Positions 34,958 to 43,360 of a DNA stretch of 64,000 nt are shown one piece after another (position 1 is the stretch's first letter; every line of letters begins with the position of its first letter). A model generated the notes under the pieces. The model did not search any database. It worked only from the letters and a program-made list of their open reading frames with translations, and was not told the origin of the DNA. Source of the stretch: Flavobacteriales bacterium (GTDB lineage Bacteria > Bacteroidota > Bacteroidia > Flavobacteriales_G > Salibacteraceae); assembly GCA_003499525.1 (NCBI GenBank), contig DNTB01000089.1, forward strand, positions 62,001 to 126,000. Direction: 5' to 3'. The translations under genes and the position numbers were made by a program.

Positions 34958-36589
34958 CTATCCGTTCATCGAGATTAGGAATTCGTTGTTGTCTTTGGTT
35001 TGGATGATACGGTCTTTTAGAAATTCCATTGCCTCGAGCGGATTCATATCGGAGAGGTGCTTTCGAAGAATCCAGACCCTTTGAAGCACATCTTTGGTAA
35101 CAAGCAGGTCATCCCTTCGTGTGCTCGATGCAACGATGTCAATTGCGGGGAATATCCTTCGGTTTGAAATCTTTCTATCGAGTTGTAGTTCCATGTTACC
35201 GGTTCCTTTGAATTCCTCAAAGATGACCTCGTCCATTTTACTTCCGGTTTCTGTGAGAGCTGTAGCCAGAATTGTCAATGATCCTCCATTTTCAATGTTT
35301 CTTGCCGCTCCAAAAAATCCCTTTGGTTTATGAAGTGCATTGGCATCCACACCTCCCGATAAGACCTTCCCTGAAGCTGGAGATACGGTATTGTATGCAC
35401 GAGCAAGTCTCGTGATACTGTCTAAAAGAATGACAACATCATGGCCGCTTTCAACCATTTTCTTTGCCTTTTCAAGGACGATATTTGCAATTTTAACATG
35501 CCTGTCGGCGGGCTCATCAAATGTCGATGAAATAACTTCTGCATTAACGCTGCGCTGCATATCGGTTACCTCTTCAGGTCTTTCGTCGATAAGCAGGATG
35601 ATTAAATAGCTTTCAGGGTGATTTTCTGCTATGGCATTTGCTACTTCTTTGAGCAGCTGAGTTTTACCGGTCTTGGGTTGGGCGACTATTAACCCTCTCT
35701 GCCCTTTACCTATTGGCGCGAACAAATCAATAATACGTGTTGAAACGGTTTCTTTTGAGTGCCCGGTCAGGTTGAACTTCTCATTCGGAAATAGAGGAGT
35801 AAGGTACTTAAATGGTATCCGGTCTCTCGTTTGCTCAGGAGGCCGACCGTTGATAAGAGTTGCCTTTATGAGTGGAAAATATCTTTCTCCCTCTTTGGGT
35901 GGACGTACTGTCCCTTCAATCGTATCTCCCGTTTTAAGTCCAAATGCCTTGATCTGTGATTGCGACACATAGACGTCATCCGGTGAAGGCATATAATTGT
36001 AGTCTGACGATCGAAGAAAACCATAACCATCAGCTAGTGTTTCCAGCACTCCTTCGACCTTTATTATATCTGTAAAGTCGTATTGTGGCTCCTTGGGTTT
36101 TTGATCTTTTTGATGCTGCCTGCGATCACGAAAATCGCGCTGATCTCTTTGTCCACCCTGGTTATGTCCACTGTTTTCCTTGCTGGAAGGGTTTGGCTTT
36201 TTTTCTCGGTTTCCACCAGTGGGTCTATTCGGTTTGTCCTGTTTAGGATTCTGATCCCGTCTTTCTGGACGAGGTCGTTTGTCCTGAGGTTTAGGTTTTG
36301 TTTCCTCTTTTTCTTTTACGGTGCTCTTCTCAGGAGTTTTGGGAGAACCACTTTCCGCTCTTTTGTTGTCGGAAGTTCTCGCTTTATTCTGGCGAGGTTT
36401 CGATTCTGTTTCTTCTGTTTTTGAAGCAATAACTTCTGATGCTTTAACAGGTCTTTCGGCCTGATAATCAAGTATTTTGTAAATAAGTTGTTCTTTTTTG
36501 AGTTTGTTGAACTTCGGAACTTCGAGTTCCTTGGCAATGGTTTTTAACTCGTCAACTTTTTTACCATTTAATTCAATGATGTCGAACAT
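34958..36589 (-). CDS. rho: transcription termination factor Rho with long basic insert
   Basis: RNA-dependent ATPase that ends transcription, 543 residues and longer than the 419 of E. coli. The N-terminal Rho_N helix bundle (1-45) is followed by a low-complexity, Lys/Arg/Glu/Gln/Pro-rich insert (about 50-168) and then the RNA-binding cold-shock-like fold (GYGFLRSSDYNYMPSPDDVYVS). The ATPase has Walker A VAQPKTGKT (about 303-312), VVILLDSITR as Walker B, and the RNA-contact Q and R loops (LSGGVDANAL). Such inserts are typical of Bacteroidota Rho and bind RNA. All motifs are intact. Given the near absence of intrinsic terminators here, Rho is probably important at the many abutting convergent gene ends. 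Confidence 0.96.
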   Translation of the reverse strand: MFDIIELNGKKVDELKTIAKELEVPKFNKLKKEQLIYKILDYQAERPVKASEVIASKTEETESKPRQNKARTSDNKRAESGSPKTPEKSTVKEKEETKPKPQDKRPRPERRDQNPKQDKPNRPTGGNREKKPNPSSKENSGHNQGGQRDQRDFRDRRQHQKDQKPKEPQYDFTDIIKVEGVLETLADGYGFLRSSDYNYMPSPDDVYVSQSQIKAFGLKTGDTIEGTVRPPKEGERYFPLIKATLINGRPPEQTRDRIPFKYLTPLFPNEKFNLTGHSKETVSTRIIDLFAPIGKGQRGLIVAQPKTGKTQLLKEVANAIAENHPESYLIILLIDERPEEVTDMQRSVNAEVISSTFDEPADRHVKIANIVLEKAKKMVESGHDVVILLDSITRLARAYNTVSPASGKVLSGGVDANALHKPKGFFGAARNIENGGSLTILATALTETGSKMDEVIFEEFKGTGNMELQLDRKISNRRIFPAIDIVASSTRRDDLLVTKDVLQRVWILRKHLSDMNPLEAMEFLKDRIIQTKDNNEFLISMNG

Positions 36590-36703
36590 GTGATTCGATT
36601 AGGAATGAGAAATATTTCGAGAATGTTATCTTAGAAATTCTGTTATGGATAGAATGTCGATCGTGATTCCGTTTAGACATTCAGTGCAATGTTAAGAATA
36701 TTT

Positions 36704-36738
36704 TTTGAGATCATGATTTGCATCTATGAATACATTTG
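36704..36738 (+). promoter_or_regulatory. candidate promoter for the DUF4293 gene
   Basis: TTTG at 36704-36707 and TACATTTG at 36731-36738 match both consensus boxes, but the spacer of 23 bases is longer than the usual 19-21. The transcript would start near 36745, only about nine bases before the ATG at 36754. Confidence 0.35.
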
Positions 36739-36753
36739 TTTCAAATTCTGTTT

Positions 36754-37200
36754 ATGATACAACGAATTCAAACGGTTTGGCTCATCTTGATAGTTGCACT
36801 GCTTGTGACATTCATTTTCTTCCCCCTTTTGTCTTCCGGAGCACCAGCTGAATTTGAACTTGGGCTTCTAAGTTTGGCGACCTTGGACGGCATTTGGCTC
36901 GTCCTTCTCATTGCAGGATATGCACTCATATTATTATGTATATACTTTGCTATATCGGGAATAATGAGTTTTAAAAACCGGAAGAAGCAGATGTCCAAAA
37001 TTAGGATACTTCAGACTTTATTAGTTGTAGTAATAATTTGGATTTCAGGTGTTGCATATACGGCTTCGCAATCTGATATGCAATGGAAGTTTGAGTTTGT
37101 TGTCTTGATTCCAATAGCAAGTATGGTTTTAAGTGCTCTGGCCTATCGTGGGGTTCAAAATGATGAAAAACTCATACGCTCTGTTGATCGGCTAAGATAA
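36754..37200 (+). CDS. DUF4293-family membrane protein
   Basis: Integral membrane protein of 148 residues in a family restricted to Bacteroidota. It starts with the family-typical MIQRIQTVWL and has four helices (about 4-23, 41-65, 84-102 and 108-125). The ATG at 36754 is preferred over one at 36736 for that reason and because the latter is inside the candidate -7 box. The last nine bases overlap the convergent phosphodiesterase gene. Function is unknown. It lies opposite rho, a neighbour combination that seems natural for the phylum, but I cannot verify how general it is. Confidence 0.87.
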   Translation: MIQRIQTVWLILIVALLVTFIFFPLLSSGAPAEFELGLLSLATLDGIWLVLLIAGYALILLCIYFAISGIMSFKNRKKQMSKIRILQTLLVVVIIWISGVAYTASQSDMQWKFEFVVLIPIASMVLSALAYRGVQNDEKLIRSVDRLR

Positions 37201-37692
37201 GCCACCCCTTCGGGCGAGTTCGATAACCTCGACATCTGATATTTTACCCGCATTAATTTTCAGTTTAATCATTGTTCTCACCCGATGAAACCCCTGGATA
37301 CCGCAGGCCCCAGGGTTCAAGTGCAAATGATTCAAGTGCCTTTGAATCAGAAGCATATGACTATGACCGCAGATAACAAGACTTGGTTTCTTTTGGCGCA
37401 GTATCCGTCTTACGCGAGCAGGATATTTCCCGGGTCTGCCAATTATATGGGTCATAAATACGGTAATTCCTTCAATTCTGAAAAGCTGATCCAATGGAAC
37501 TCTCAACTGTATGTTGGTGTCATCAATGTTTCCGTAAACCGCTCTAACAGGTGCTACTTTTTCAAGTTTGTTTAAAACCTGTTTGTCGCCAATGTCGCCT
37601 GCATGCCAAATTTCATCGGAATTTTCAGCATAGTGCAAAATGCGATCATCAATATAAGAGTGCGTGTCCGATAAGATTAAAATTTCCTTCAC
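37192..37692 (-). CDS. YfcE/MJ0936-type metallophosphoesterase
   Basis: Soluble phosphodiesterase of the calcineurin-like fold, 166 residues. Motifs are SDTHS (metal ligands D and H), HAGDIGD, GNIDD (catalytic N and D), THIIG and CGHSH. All two-metal residues are present. Small proteins of this family hydrolyse bis-pNPP and possibly cyclic nucleotides. The start is taken as GTG at 37692, immediately before the first strand (VKEILILSDTHS). The ATG at 37776 would add 28 non-conserved residues and overlap the divergent bshB1 start by 22 bases. The natural substrate is unknown. The 3' end overlaps the DUF4293 gene by nine bases. Confidence 0.87.
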   Translation of the reverse strand: MKEILILSDTHSYIDDRILHYAENSDEIWHAGDIGDKQVLNKLEKVAPVRAVYGNIDDTNIQLRVPLDQLFRIEGITVFMTHIIGRPGKYPARVRRILRQKKPSLVICGHSHMLLIQRHLNHLHLNPGACGIQGFHRVRTMIKLKINAGKISDVEVIELARRGGLS

Positions 37693-37754
37693 CGATATAT
37701 GCAATTTGGGGATTGCATAAATACTATTTTCGACGGCATATTTAAATTGATGAG

Positions 37755-38471
37755 ATGAAGGTTGATATTCTGGCATTTGGGGCTCATCCTGATGATATAG
37801 AACTTGGGTGCTCCGGTACCATAGCGAAAGCCATAGCAGAGGGCAAGACAGTAGCTATGGTTGACTTAACACTAGGTGAGTTGGGTACGAGAGGAAACCC
37901 TGATCTAAGAAGGAAGGAGGCACTCGATGCAGCTGAAATTTTAGGAGTTAAGGATAGGGTTGCTTTAGACATGGGCGATGGGTTCTTTGATGTGAATAAA
38001 GAAAATCTAGGAGCGGTAATTAGAGAAGTGAGAAAATTCAGACCAAAAATTGTTCTTGCCAACGCGGTTTATGATCGACATCCCGATCATCGAATAGGTT
38101 CTGAGCTCGTGAGCCGCGCTTGCTTCCTTGCAGGGTTGAACAAAATAGAGACTTCAGTAAATGGGGAAATTCAGGCCTCCTGGAGGCCCGAATTGATATT
38201 GTACTACGTACAGGACTATTATTTGGAGCCCGATGTAATAGTGGATATTACTGGGCATTGGGAAACCAAGTTCAAGTCTATAATGGCTTTTTCATCACAG
38301 TTTTATGACCCTAACAGTGAAGAACCCGAAACGCCTATCTCCACTGCCCATTTTTTGGAATATTTAAAAGGTCGCGCACTCGATTACGGACGGCTTATAA
38401 AGAGAGAATATGGTGAGGGATTTAAAATGAAAAGACCACCCGGTGTAAATCAGGTTTTTGATTTGGTTTAA
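37755..38471 (+). CDS. bshB1: bacillithiol biosynthesis deacetylase BshB1
   Basis: Zinc deacetylase of the PIG-L/LmbE fold, 238 residues, that removes acetate from N-acetylglucosaminyl-malate, the second step in bacillithiol synthesis. The zinc site is H11-P-D13-D14 (GAHPDDIELG), with the third histidine in YDRHPDHRIG. TLGELGTRG and DMGDGFFD fit the BshB1 subgroup. This shows that the cell likely uses bacillithiol as its low-molecular-weight thiol, so bacillithiol persulfide is a reasonable substrate for the CstB-like enzyme. The other genes bshA and bshC are not here. Its TAA shares four bases with the stop of the convergent yggS. Confidence 0.93.
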   Translation: MKVDILAFGAHPDDIELGCSGTIAKAIAEGKTVAMVDLTLGELGTRGNPDLRRKEALDAAEILGVKDRVALDMGDGFFDVNKENLGAVIREVRKFRPKIVLANAVYDRHPDHRIGSELVSRACFLAGLNKIETSVNGEIQASWRPELILYYVQDYYLEPDVIVDITGHWETKFKSIMAFSSQFYDPNSEEPETPISTAHFLEYLKGRALDYGRLIKREYGEGFKMKRPPGVNQVFDLV

Positions 38472-39133
38472 TCCTGATCTTCGGGTCTTGGTCCCAGGAT
38501 AGCGGATCCGATCCGGACCATATTTGACCCGAGCTTCACGGCCATTCTATAGTCACTACTCATGCCCATAGAAAGGGTGTCAAAATGAGGATGAAGTGCT
38601 TTACATTCTTCGTAGAAATGAGCGAGCTTGCCAAACTCTTCCCTAACAACACTTTCAATTGGCGTGTTTGAAGCCATTCCCATCAGCCCACGAATACGGA
38701 CGTTTTTCAATTGTTGCAGATCAGGATCTTTGAGCAATTCTTCAGCCTCACCATATTGGAAGCCGTGTTTTGTGTTTTCTCTGGAAATTTGGATTTCAAG
38801 GAGAACATCGATTACACGTTTGTGTTTAGCTCCTTGCTTATTAATAGTTTCAAGTAATCTCTCGCTGTCAACGCTATGTATGAGAGAAATGAAAGGAGCT
38901 ATGTATTTTACCTTATTGGTTTGAAGATGCCCTACCATATGCCATTCAACATCATCTGGATAGTGGTCCTTTTTATCCATGAGTTCCTGAACCCTACTTT
39001 CTCCAAACAGCCTTTGACCTGTGTTGTAAGCGCTCATAATGTCCTCTTGTTTTTGACGTTTGGTTATAAGCACTAGACGGGCTTTGTCTTTAAGGAAATT
39101 TAATGTGCTGTTTAACCTCTTTTCAACGGTCAT
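38468..39133 (-). CDS. YggS/PLPBP-family pyridoxal phosphate homeostasis protein
   Basis: Cytoplasmic protein of 221 residues with the alanine-racemase-like PLP barrel but no second domain. PLP is expected on K24 (VLITKRQK). Further marks are FGESRVQE, EWHMVGHLQTNKVKY and the phosphate-binding SMGMSSDYRMAV. Members buffer PLP and influence amino-acid pools and pyridoxine toxicity; no enzyme activity is established. The start ATG at 39133 gives the normal length. It follows the DUF1015 gene by 17 bases on the same strand, and four bases at its stop are shared with bshB1. Confidence 0.93.
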   Translation of the reverse strand: MTVEKRLNSTLNFLKDKARLVLITKRQKQEDIMSAYNTGQRLFGESRVQELMDKKDHYPDDVEWHMVGHLQTNKVKYIAPFISLIHSVDSERLLETINKQGAKHKRVIDVLLEIQISRENTKHGFQYGEAEELLKDPDLQQLKNVRIRGLMGMASNTPIESVVREEFGKLAHFYEECKALHPHFDTLSMGMSSDYRMAVKLGSNMVRIGSAILGPRPEDQD

Positions 39134-39150
39134 GCCCCCAGGATTTAGGA

Positions 39151-40374
39151 TTATTCTTCGAAAATAGGATAAATCGTCAATCCACTTCTCAATTTAGGCT
39201 GAATCCAAGTGCTTTTTGGCGGTAAGAACTGACCCTTATCCGAAATAACTTTGATCTGATCCATGGTTACCGGTGCAAGAAAAAAAGCGGCTTCTTCAGG
39301 GGATGCAATCTCAGAACAAATATTATGGACCGGTATTTTTCCTGGAATGAAGGAAAGATGTTCGGAAACATCCTTTTGAATGGAATCAAAAAAGGGCTCC
39401 AGTATGAACTGGTTAAGGATTGATGCATCAAGCCCTTTAGAATCAAACCTTGATTTTTCGGTTGTTTCTAAATTGATTTCATAGAATTTACCCGACAGGA
39501 AGAGGTTTATAATGCCTTGGTTTTCAATGTTCGGAGCTCGATCAAGCTCCCTAACTGAAAAACGTGCTATTAATAAGTTCATCAATCCCTCTGTTTCGCA
39601 AACGTTGTCAAAAACCACTTTCCGGTGGAATGGATAAATGTCTATTTGATCGAAGTCCATGAAGATTGACATGAAAAAATCCTTGGATGGATTTTTCCGT
39701 TTGGTCTTTTTTGCCAGCCTCAAAGATGAGGCACTTCTATGATGACCGTCAGAAATGTAGAGATTAACTGAATTGGCAAAGGCTTTGCGGATATAATCAA
39801 TGTCCGCTTTGTCTTCTATAACCCATAAGCAGTGCACCACTTCATCAGTTGTGGTAAATTCATATTCCGGGCGGTGGTTGATATATTTTCCATAAATAGA
39901 TTCAAGTTCTGGAATTCGCTCATGTGTCAAAAGAACAGGTTCCGCATTAATACCTGTTGATTCTAGATATTCACAGAACAGTTTTTCTCTTTTTTCAAAA
40001 GTTTTTTCGTGGCCCTTAATTACATTATTCTCTAGATCCTGAACGGCAGCCGCACCGATCAGGCCGAGATGTTTGATGTGGTCATGCTCTTGCAGATAAA
40101 GATAAAAGCAGGGGGATTCATCTTGGGTTAGAACGCCCTTAGCCATAAACTCCTGAAATTTATTTCGAACAGCAGAGTACCTCTGCGTATGGCTGCTTTC
40201 TTTGGAATTAGCCCATCCATAGGTTGCCGTGATGATGTGCAAAAAAGTATATGGATTGCTAGACAGCTTCTGTTGAAAATCTTCTTCAGAGTATTGAATA
40301 TAAGATCTACTTCCAACTAAAGACGCTTTATTCCTGATCGGACGAATAGCGCGAAACGGGATAATATTTGCCAT
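39151..40374 (-). CDS. DUF1015-family protein
   Basis: Cytoplasmic protein of 407 residues belonging to DUF1015 (SerC-neighbour family). Recognisable segments are IPFRAIRPIRNKA at the start, GLIGAAAVQDLENNVIKGHEKT, and LYISDGHHRSASSL in the middle, the strongest motif, with an H-H-R-x-A pattern likely to be catalytic or phosphate-binding. In many genomes these genes lie next to serC and serA, and the same is true here with one short gene in between, which suggests a role in serine metabolism. The activity is not established to my knowledge in this group. It is followed by yggS after 17 bases on the same strand. Confidence 0.88.
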   Translation of the reverse strand: MANIIPFRAIRPIRNKASLVGSRSYIQYSEEDFQQKLSSNPYTFLHIITATYGWANSKESSHTQRYSAVRNKFQEFMAKGVLTQDESPCFYLYLQEHDHIKHLGLIGAAAVQDLENNVIKGHEKTFEKREKLFCEYLESTGINAEPVLLTHERIPELESIYGKYINHRPEYEFTTTDEVVHCLWVIEDKADIDYIRKAFANSVNLYISDGHHRSASSLRLAKKTKRKNPSKDFFMSIFMDFDQIDIYPFHRKVVFDNVCETEGLMNLLIARFSVRELDRAPNIENQGIINLFLSGKFYEINLETTEKSRFDSKGLDASILNQFILEPFFDSIQKDVSEHLSFIPGKIPVHNICSEIASPEEAAFFLAPVTMDQIKVISDKGQFLPPKSTWIQPKLRSGLTIYPIFEE

Positions 40375-40477
40375 TTATGGTTTTAAATCTCCACTAACAC
40401 ATTTAGGTTCAATAGTTAACAAGTCGGTTTATGGATTTCGGTTCAAAAGTGCTACTTTTAGAGGCAAAGTGGAATAC

Positions 40478-40816
40478 ATGAAGGAGCTGAGCAGGTGGAA
40501 TTATGAAGATTTTTTACGGTTACTGCTTTTCCAGACCATTAGAGAGGATTCAGAACTCAGTCCTCTTGAAAAGAGATACATCATTCAATCTATTGGGATT
40601 GAATCGCACAATGAATTGAGTCGCTGGTATGATGCGCGCACTCCACTCGAGCACGCTCAAGCGTTCTCTTACCTGATCAACAAATTTTGTTCAGATCGAG
40701 ACCGATGCTACAAAGCCTTGAATGATATCAGGACGAACTATCTTGTCAACTTACCGAAATGGGAAAAGCACCTTATTATGGGGGCCCAGAAACTCATAAG
40801 TATGAGTGCGGTATAA
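40478..40816 (+). CDS. hypothetical small helical protein
   Basis: Soluble protein of 112 residues that I do not recognise. It is predominantly helical, with SELSPLEKRYIIQSIGI and ELSRWYDARTPLEHAQAFSYLI; the pattern of acidic turn plus helices recalls TerB-like folds but the match is not strong enough to assign. There is no signal or membrane segment. The ATG at 40478 is used; a GTG nine bases earlier is possible. It is a lone plus-strand gene inserted between the DUF1015 gene and the HAD gene, both on the minus strand. It ends two bases before the HAD gene end. Coding is supported by position and by base composition like its neighbours. Confidence 0.6.
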   Translation: MKELSRWNYEDFLRLLLFQTIREDSELSPLEKRYIIQSIGIESHNELSRWYDARTPLEHAQAFSYLINKFCSDRDRCYKALNDIRTNYLVNLPKWEKHLIMGAQKLISMSAV

Positions 40817-40818
40817 AC

Positions 40819-41244
40819 CTATTTCTTAAAAACTTCTATATCAGTTTTCTCAAGAACCAGATCTGTAAACTTGCCGTTGAAACGTGTAGCGCGCACTATA
40901 TGATTATCAATCCAATGATAATTACCACCCCGAGGTTTACCCATCAGTAGACCGTGATAATTAAAGCCATTCTTTTTGAGCCATTCTTCGGTTACTTCCC
41001 GATGAAGCTCAGTTCTTGAAGTGAAGAAGGTAATAATATGTCCTTCGGCATACCACTTATTAATAGTTTCAAGAGCATCCGGAAATGGCAGGCAAGTACT
41101 CATTCTTTCGGGCTCCTCATTAGGAATATCTTCAGTAATGGTTCCGTCGATGTCGATAAGAAAGTTTTTCATACCATCAGGAAGAGAAGGTGAGATGGTG
41201 TTGCCTTTTCCATCATTCAGAGCTACCAATTCAGGCTTTTTCAT
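40819..41244 (-). CDS. HAD-superfamily phosphatase-like protein
   Basis: Small HAD-fold protein of 141 residues. After a 20-residue N-terminal segment, motif I is FLIDIDGTIT, motif II is ITFFTSRTE, and the motif III lysine is in LLMGKPRGG. Motif IV reads HWIDNHIV, where the usual second aspartate is an asparagine, so the metal site may be altered. Relatives are often labelled phosphoheptose isomerase or sugar-phosphate phosphatase without evidence. It starts 14 bases inside the 3' end of serA, so it is translationally coupled to serC-serA. A phosphoserine phosphatase would be the missing third step of that pathway, which makes this protein a candidate, but nothing else shows it. Confidence 0.75.
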   Translation of the reverse strand: MKKPELVALNDGKGNTISPSLPDGMKNFLIDIDGTITEDIPNEEPERMSTCLPFPDALETINKWYAEGHIITFFTSRTELHREVTEEWLKKNGFNYHGLLMGKPRGGNYHWIDNHIVRATRFNGKFTDLVLEKTDIEVFKK

Positions 41245-42193
41245 AGGCATATGCTTTTATGAGAAAATCTGCAATTTCAATCCCAATGCGGTCTTGAGCT
41301 TCAAAGGTACCAGCTCCGGTATGAGGTGACAAGCTGATTTTTTCATTCTGCAATATTTCCTTTCGAACTACAGGTTCGGTTTCGAAAACATCTAAAGCTG
41401 CTCCAGCAAGTTTACCTGAGTTCAGAGCATCGATTAGTGCTATTTCATCAACTAACCCTCCTCGCGACAAGTTTATAAGAAAAGCACCATCCTTCATTTT
41501 ATTCATTTCTTCTTTTCCAATAAGGTAAGCACCGTCCTGAGCTGGAACATGCAGTGAAATGAAATCAGCCTGTTTATAAACCTCAGATTTTGGAAAGATG
41601 TCAAGATCGTAGTTAATGTTGACACCACCTACTTCAATATCGAGCGTTACACGTTCTTTGCTTCGGTCACTTGCAATGACCTGCATTCCCATTCCAAGGG
41701 CATACATTGCTGTATTTCTTCCGATACGTCCAAGACCTATAATGCCTAAAGTTTTACCTCTTAGTTCAATACCTTTTGAACATGTTTTCTTGAGCTTCTT
41801 GAAAGTGTTTGCATCTGAATCAGGCATCAACCGGTTTGATGTATGAAGACTCCGGGTCATAGTAATTAAATGACCAATTACTAATTCCGCAACAGCCTGA
41901 GAAGAGGCAGCAGGAGTATTAAATACCTCAATGTTTAACTCTTTGGCTGCTGCCAAATCGACATTGTCCAACCCAACTCCGCCACGTCCTACATATTTCA
42001 ATCCAGGACACTTAGACATAATCTCGCGAGTGACTTTTGTAGCGCTTCTCACAAGCAGAACTTCAATATTCTCCTTATTAATAAATTCGGCAAGGTTATC
42101 CTGTTCTATTTTGTCCTGTACCACGTAAAAACCGTGATCTACAAGTTTGGTATATCCCGACCCTGAAATACCATCATTGGCTAATACTCTCAT
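41231..42193 (-). CDS. serA: D-3-phosphoglycerate dehydrogenase, short form
   Basis: NAD-dependent dehydrogenase that opens serine synthesis by oxidising 3-phosphoglycerate. At 320 residues it lacks the regulatory ACT domain. The nucleotide fold has G153-x-G155-x2-G158 (GLGRIG). The active site shows NLSRGGLVDE (arginine) and a C-terminal SPHTGAG (histidine). The D-2-hydroxyacid dehydrogenase family is broad, so the substrate rests mostly on context: serC ends two bases before its start. Without ACT, direct serine feedback of the classical kind is not expected. It overlaps the HAD gene by 14 bases. A three-gene unit serC-serA-HAD is clear. Confidence 0.9.
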   Translation of the reverse strand: MRVLANDGISGSGYTKLVDHGFYVVQDKIEQDNLAEFINKENIEVLLVRSATKVTREIMSKCPGLKYVGRGGVGLDNVDLAAAKELNIEVFNTPAASSQAVAELVIGHLITMTRSLHTSNRLMPDSDANTFKKLKKTCSKGIELRGKTLGIIGLGRIGRNTAMYALGMGMQVIASDRSKERVTLDIEVGGVNINYDLDIFPKSEVYKQADFISLHVPAQDGAYLIGKEEMNKMKDGAFLINLSRGGLVDEIALIDALNSGKLAGAALDVFETEPVVRKEILQNEKISLSPHTGAGTFEAQDRIGIEIADFLIKAYAYEKA

Positions 42194-42195
42194 TA

Positions 42196-43263
42196 TCAGT
42201 AGTTTTCAATTTTTTTCATACAATCGATTACAATTTCAACGCTTTCTATTGGAAGAGCGTTATACATAGAGGCTCGATATCCTCCTACAGATCTATGTCC
42301 GTTTAGACCGCTGATTTTTGCATCCGTGAGTAAGGAATCAAATCGTTCTTTATAGGATTCATCTTTTAAAAAAAAAGTTGTATTCATATTTGACCTATCC
42401 TCGATGGCACAGGTGCCTTCAAACAATTCGTTTCTGTCTATTTCACCGTAAATCATATCAGCTCTGGTTTTGGCCAAAGTCTCGTAATGCGATAGCCCCC
42501 CATTCTTTAACATATATCTTAGGTTGAGCATCGCGACGTAAATAGAAAAAACAGGAGGAGTGTTAAACATAGATTCTTTAGCTGCCTGAATTTGCAGATT
42601 CAACATGGACGGAGTTCCTGCCGAAATCTTCTCCAGAGTTTCCTTTTTCACTATATAAATGGTACTGCCGGCTGGTCCAAGGTTTTTTTGGGCACCTGCA
42701 TAAATAAGCTCGAAGTCCGATACGTTCAGTTTTCGACTGAATATATCTGAAGACATATCTGCGACAAGCGGAATTTCTGACTTTGGAAAGGTCTTGTACT
42801 GTGTGCCGAAGATGGTATTGTTACTGGTAAAATGAAGGTAGCTTCCATCTACAGGAATTTCGTAGTCTTTTGGAATGTAAGAGTAGTTTGAATCCGAAGA
42901 AGAGGCTAGAACATTAACCTTCTGTATGAGCTTTGCTTCCTTAATTGCCTTCTTAGACCATGATCCGGTATCCAGATATTGCGCCGATTTACCTTCTTCC
43001 TTCATGGTATAAGCACTGATTAAAAAACCCAGACTTGCCCCACCTTGAAGAAAAAGAACATCATAATCGTCAGGAATTGTCAGCATTTCCCGAACGAGAT
43101 TTTGAGCTTCTGTCATCACAGCAACAAATGATTTACTTCGGTGTGATATTTCTAAAATGGATAGCCCTAGATTGTCAAAATTGGTAGCTGCCATTGATGC
43201 TTCTTGCAAGACTTCTTGAGGAAGTATACATGGCCCTGCGCTGAAGTTGTGCACTTTATTCAT
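42196..43263 (-). CDS. serC: phosphoserine aminotransferase
   Basis: PLP-dependent enzyme that makes 3-phosphoserine from 3-phosphohydroxypyruvate and glutamate. From the ATG at 43263 it has 355 residues, the usual length. It begins VHNFSAGPCILP, the standard N-terminus; the PLP lysine is K193 in AGAQKNLGPAG, and the C-terminal GLNGHRSVGGYRASMYNA phosphate-binding segment is intact. A GTG six bases earlier is a possible start but adds nothing conserved. It leads the unit serC-serA-HAD. SerB is not recognised in the window. Confidence 0.96.
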   Translation of the reverse strand: MNKVHNFSAGPCILPQEVLQEASMAATNFDNLGLSILEISHRSKSFVAVMTEAQNLVREMLTIPDDYDVLFLQGGASLGFLISAYTMKEEGKSAQYLDTGSWSKKAIKEAKLIQKVNVLASSSDSNYSYIPKDYEIPVDGSYLHFTSNNTIFGTQYKTFPKSEIPLVADMSSDIFSRKLNVSDFELIYAGAQKNLGPAGSTIYIVKKETLEKISAGTPSMLNLQIQAAKESMFNTPPVFSIYVAMLNLRYMLKNGGLSHYETLAKTRADMIYGEIDRNELFEGTCAIEDRSNMNTTFFLKDESYKERFDSLLTDAKISGLNGHRSVGGYRASMYNALPIESVEIVIDCMKKIENY

Positions 43264-43360
43264 GGTCACATTTATTCTTGCACGAAGAAAAAGCCTTTGG
43301 TTTTACTTTATGTTTAAGGAAGCATTATTGTTTTTAACAAGATGCGAACAATTACAAGGT

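Noticed and set aside
37693..37776. ATG-initiated longer form of the metallophosphoesterase
   Set aside because: The extra residues are not conserved-looking and overlap the bshB1 start by 22 bases; the GTG directly before the first strand gives the normal family length.
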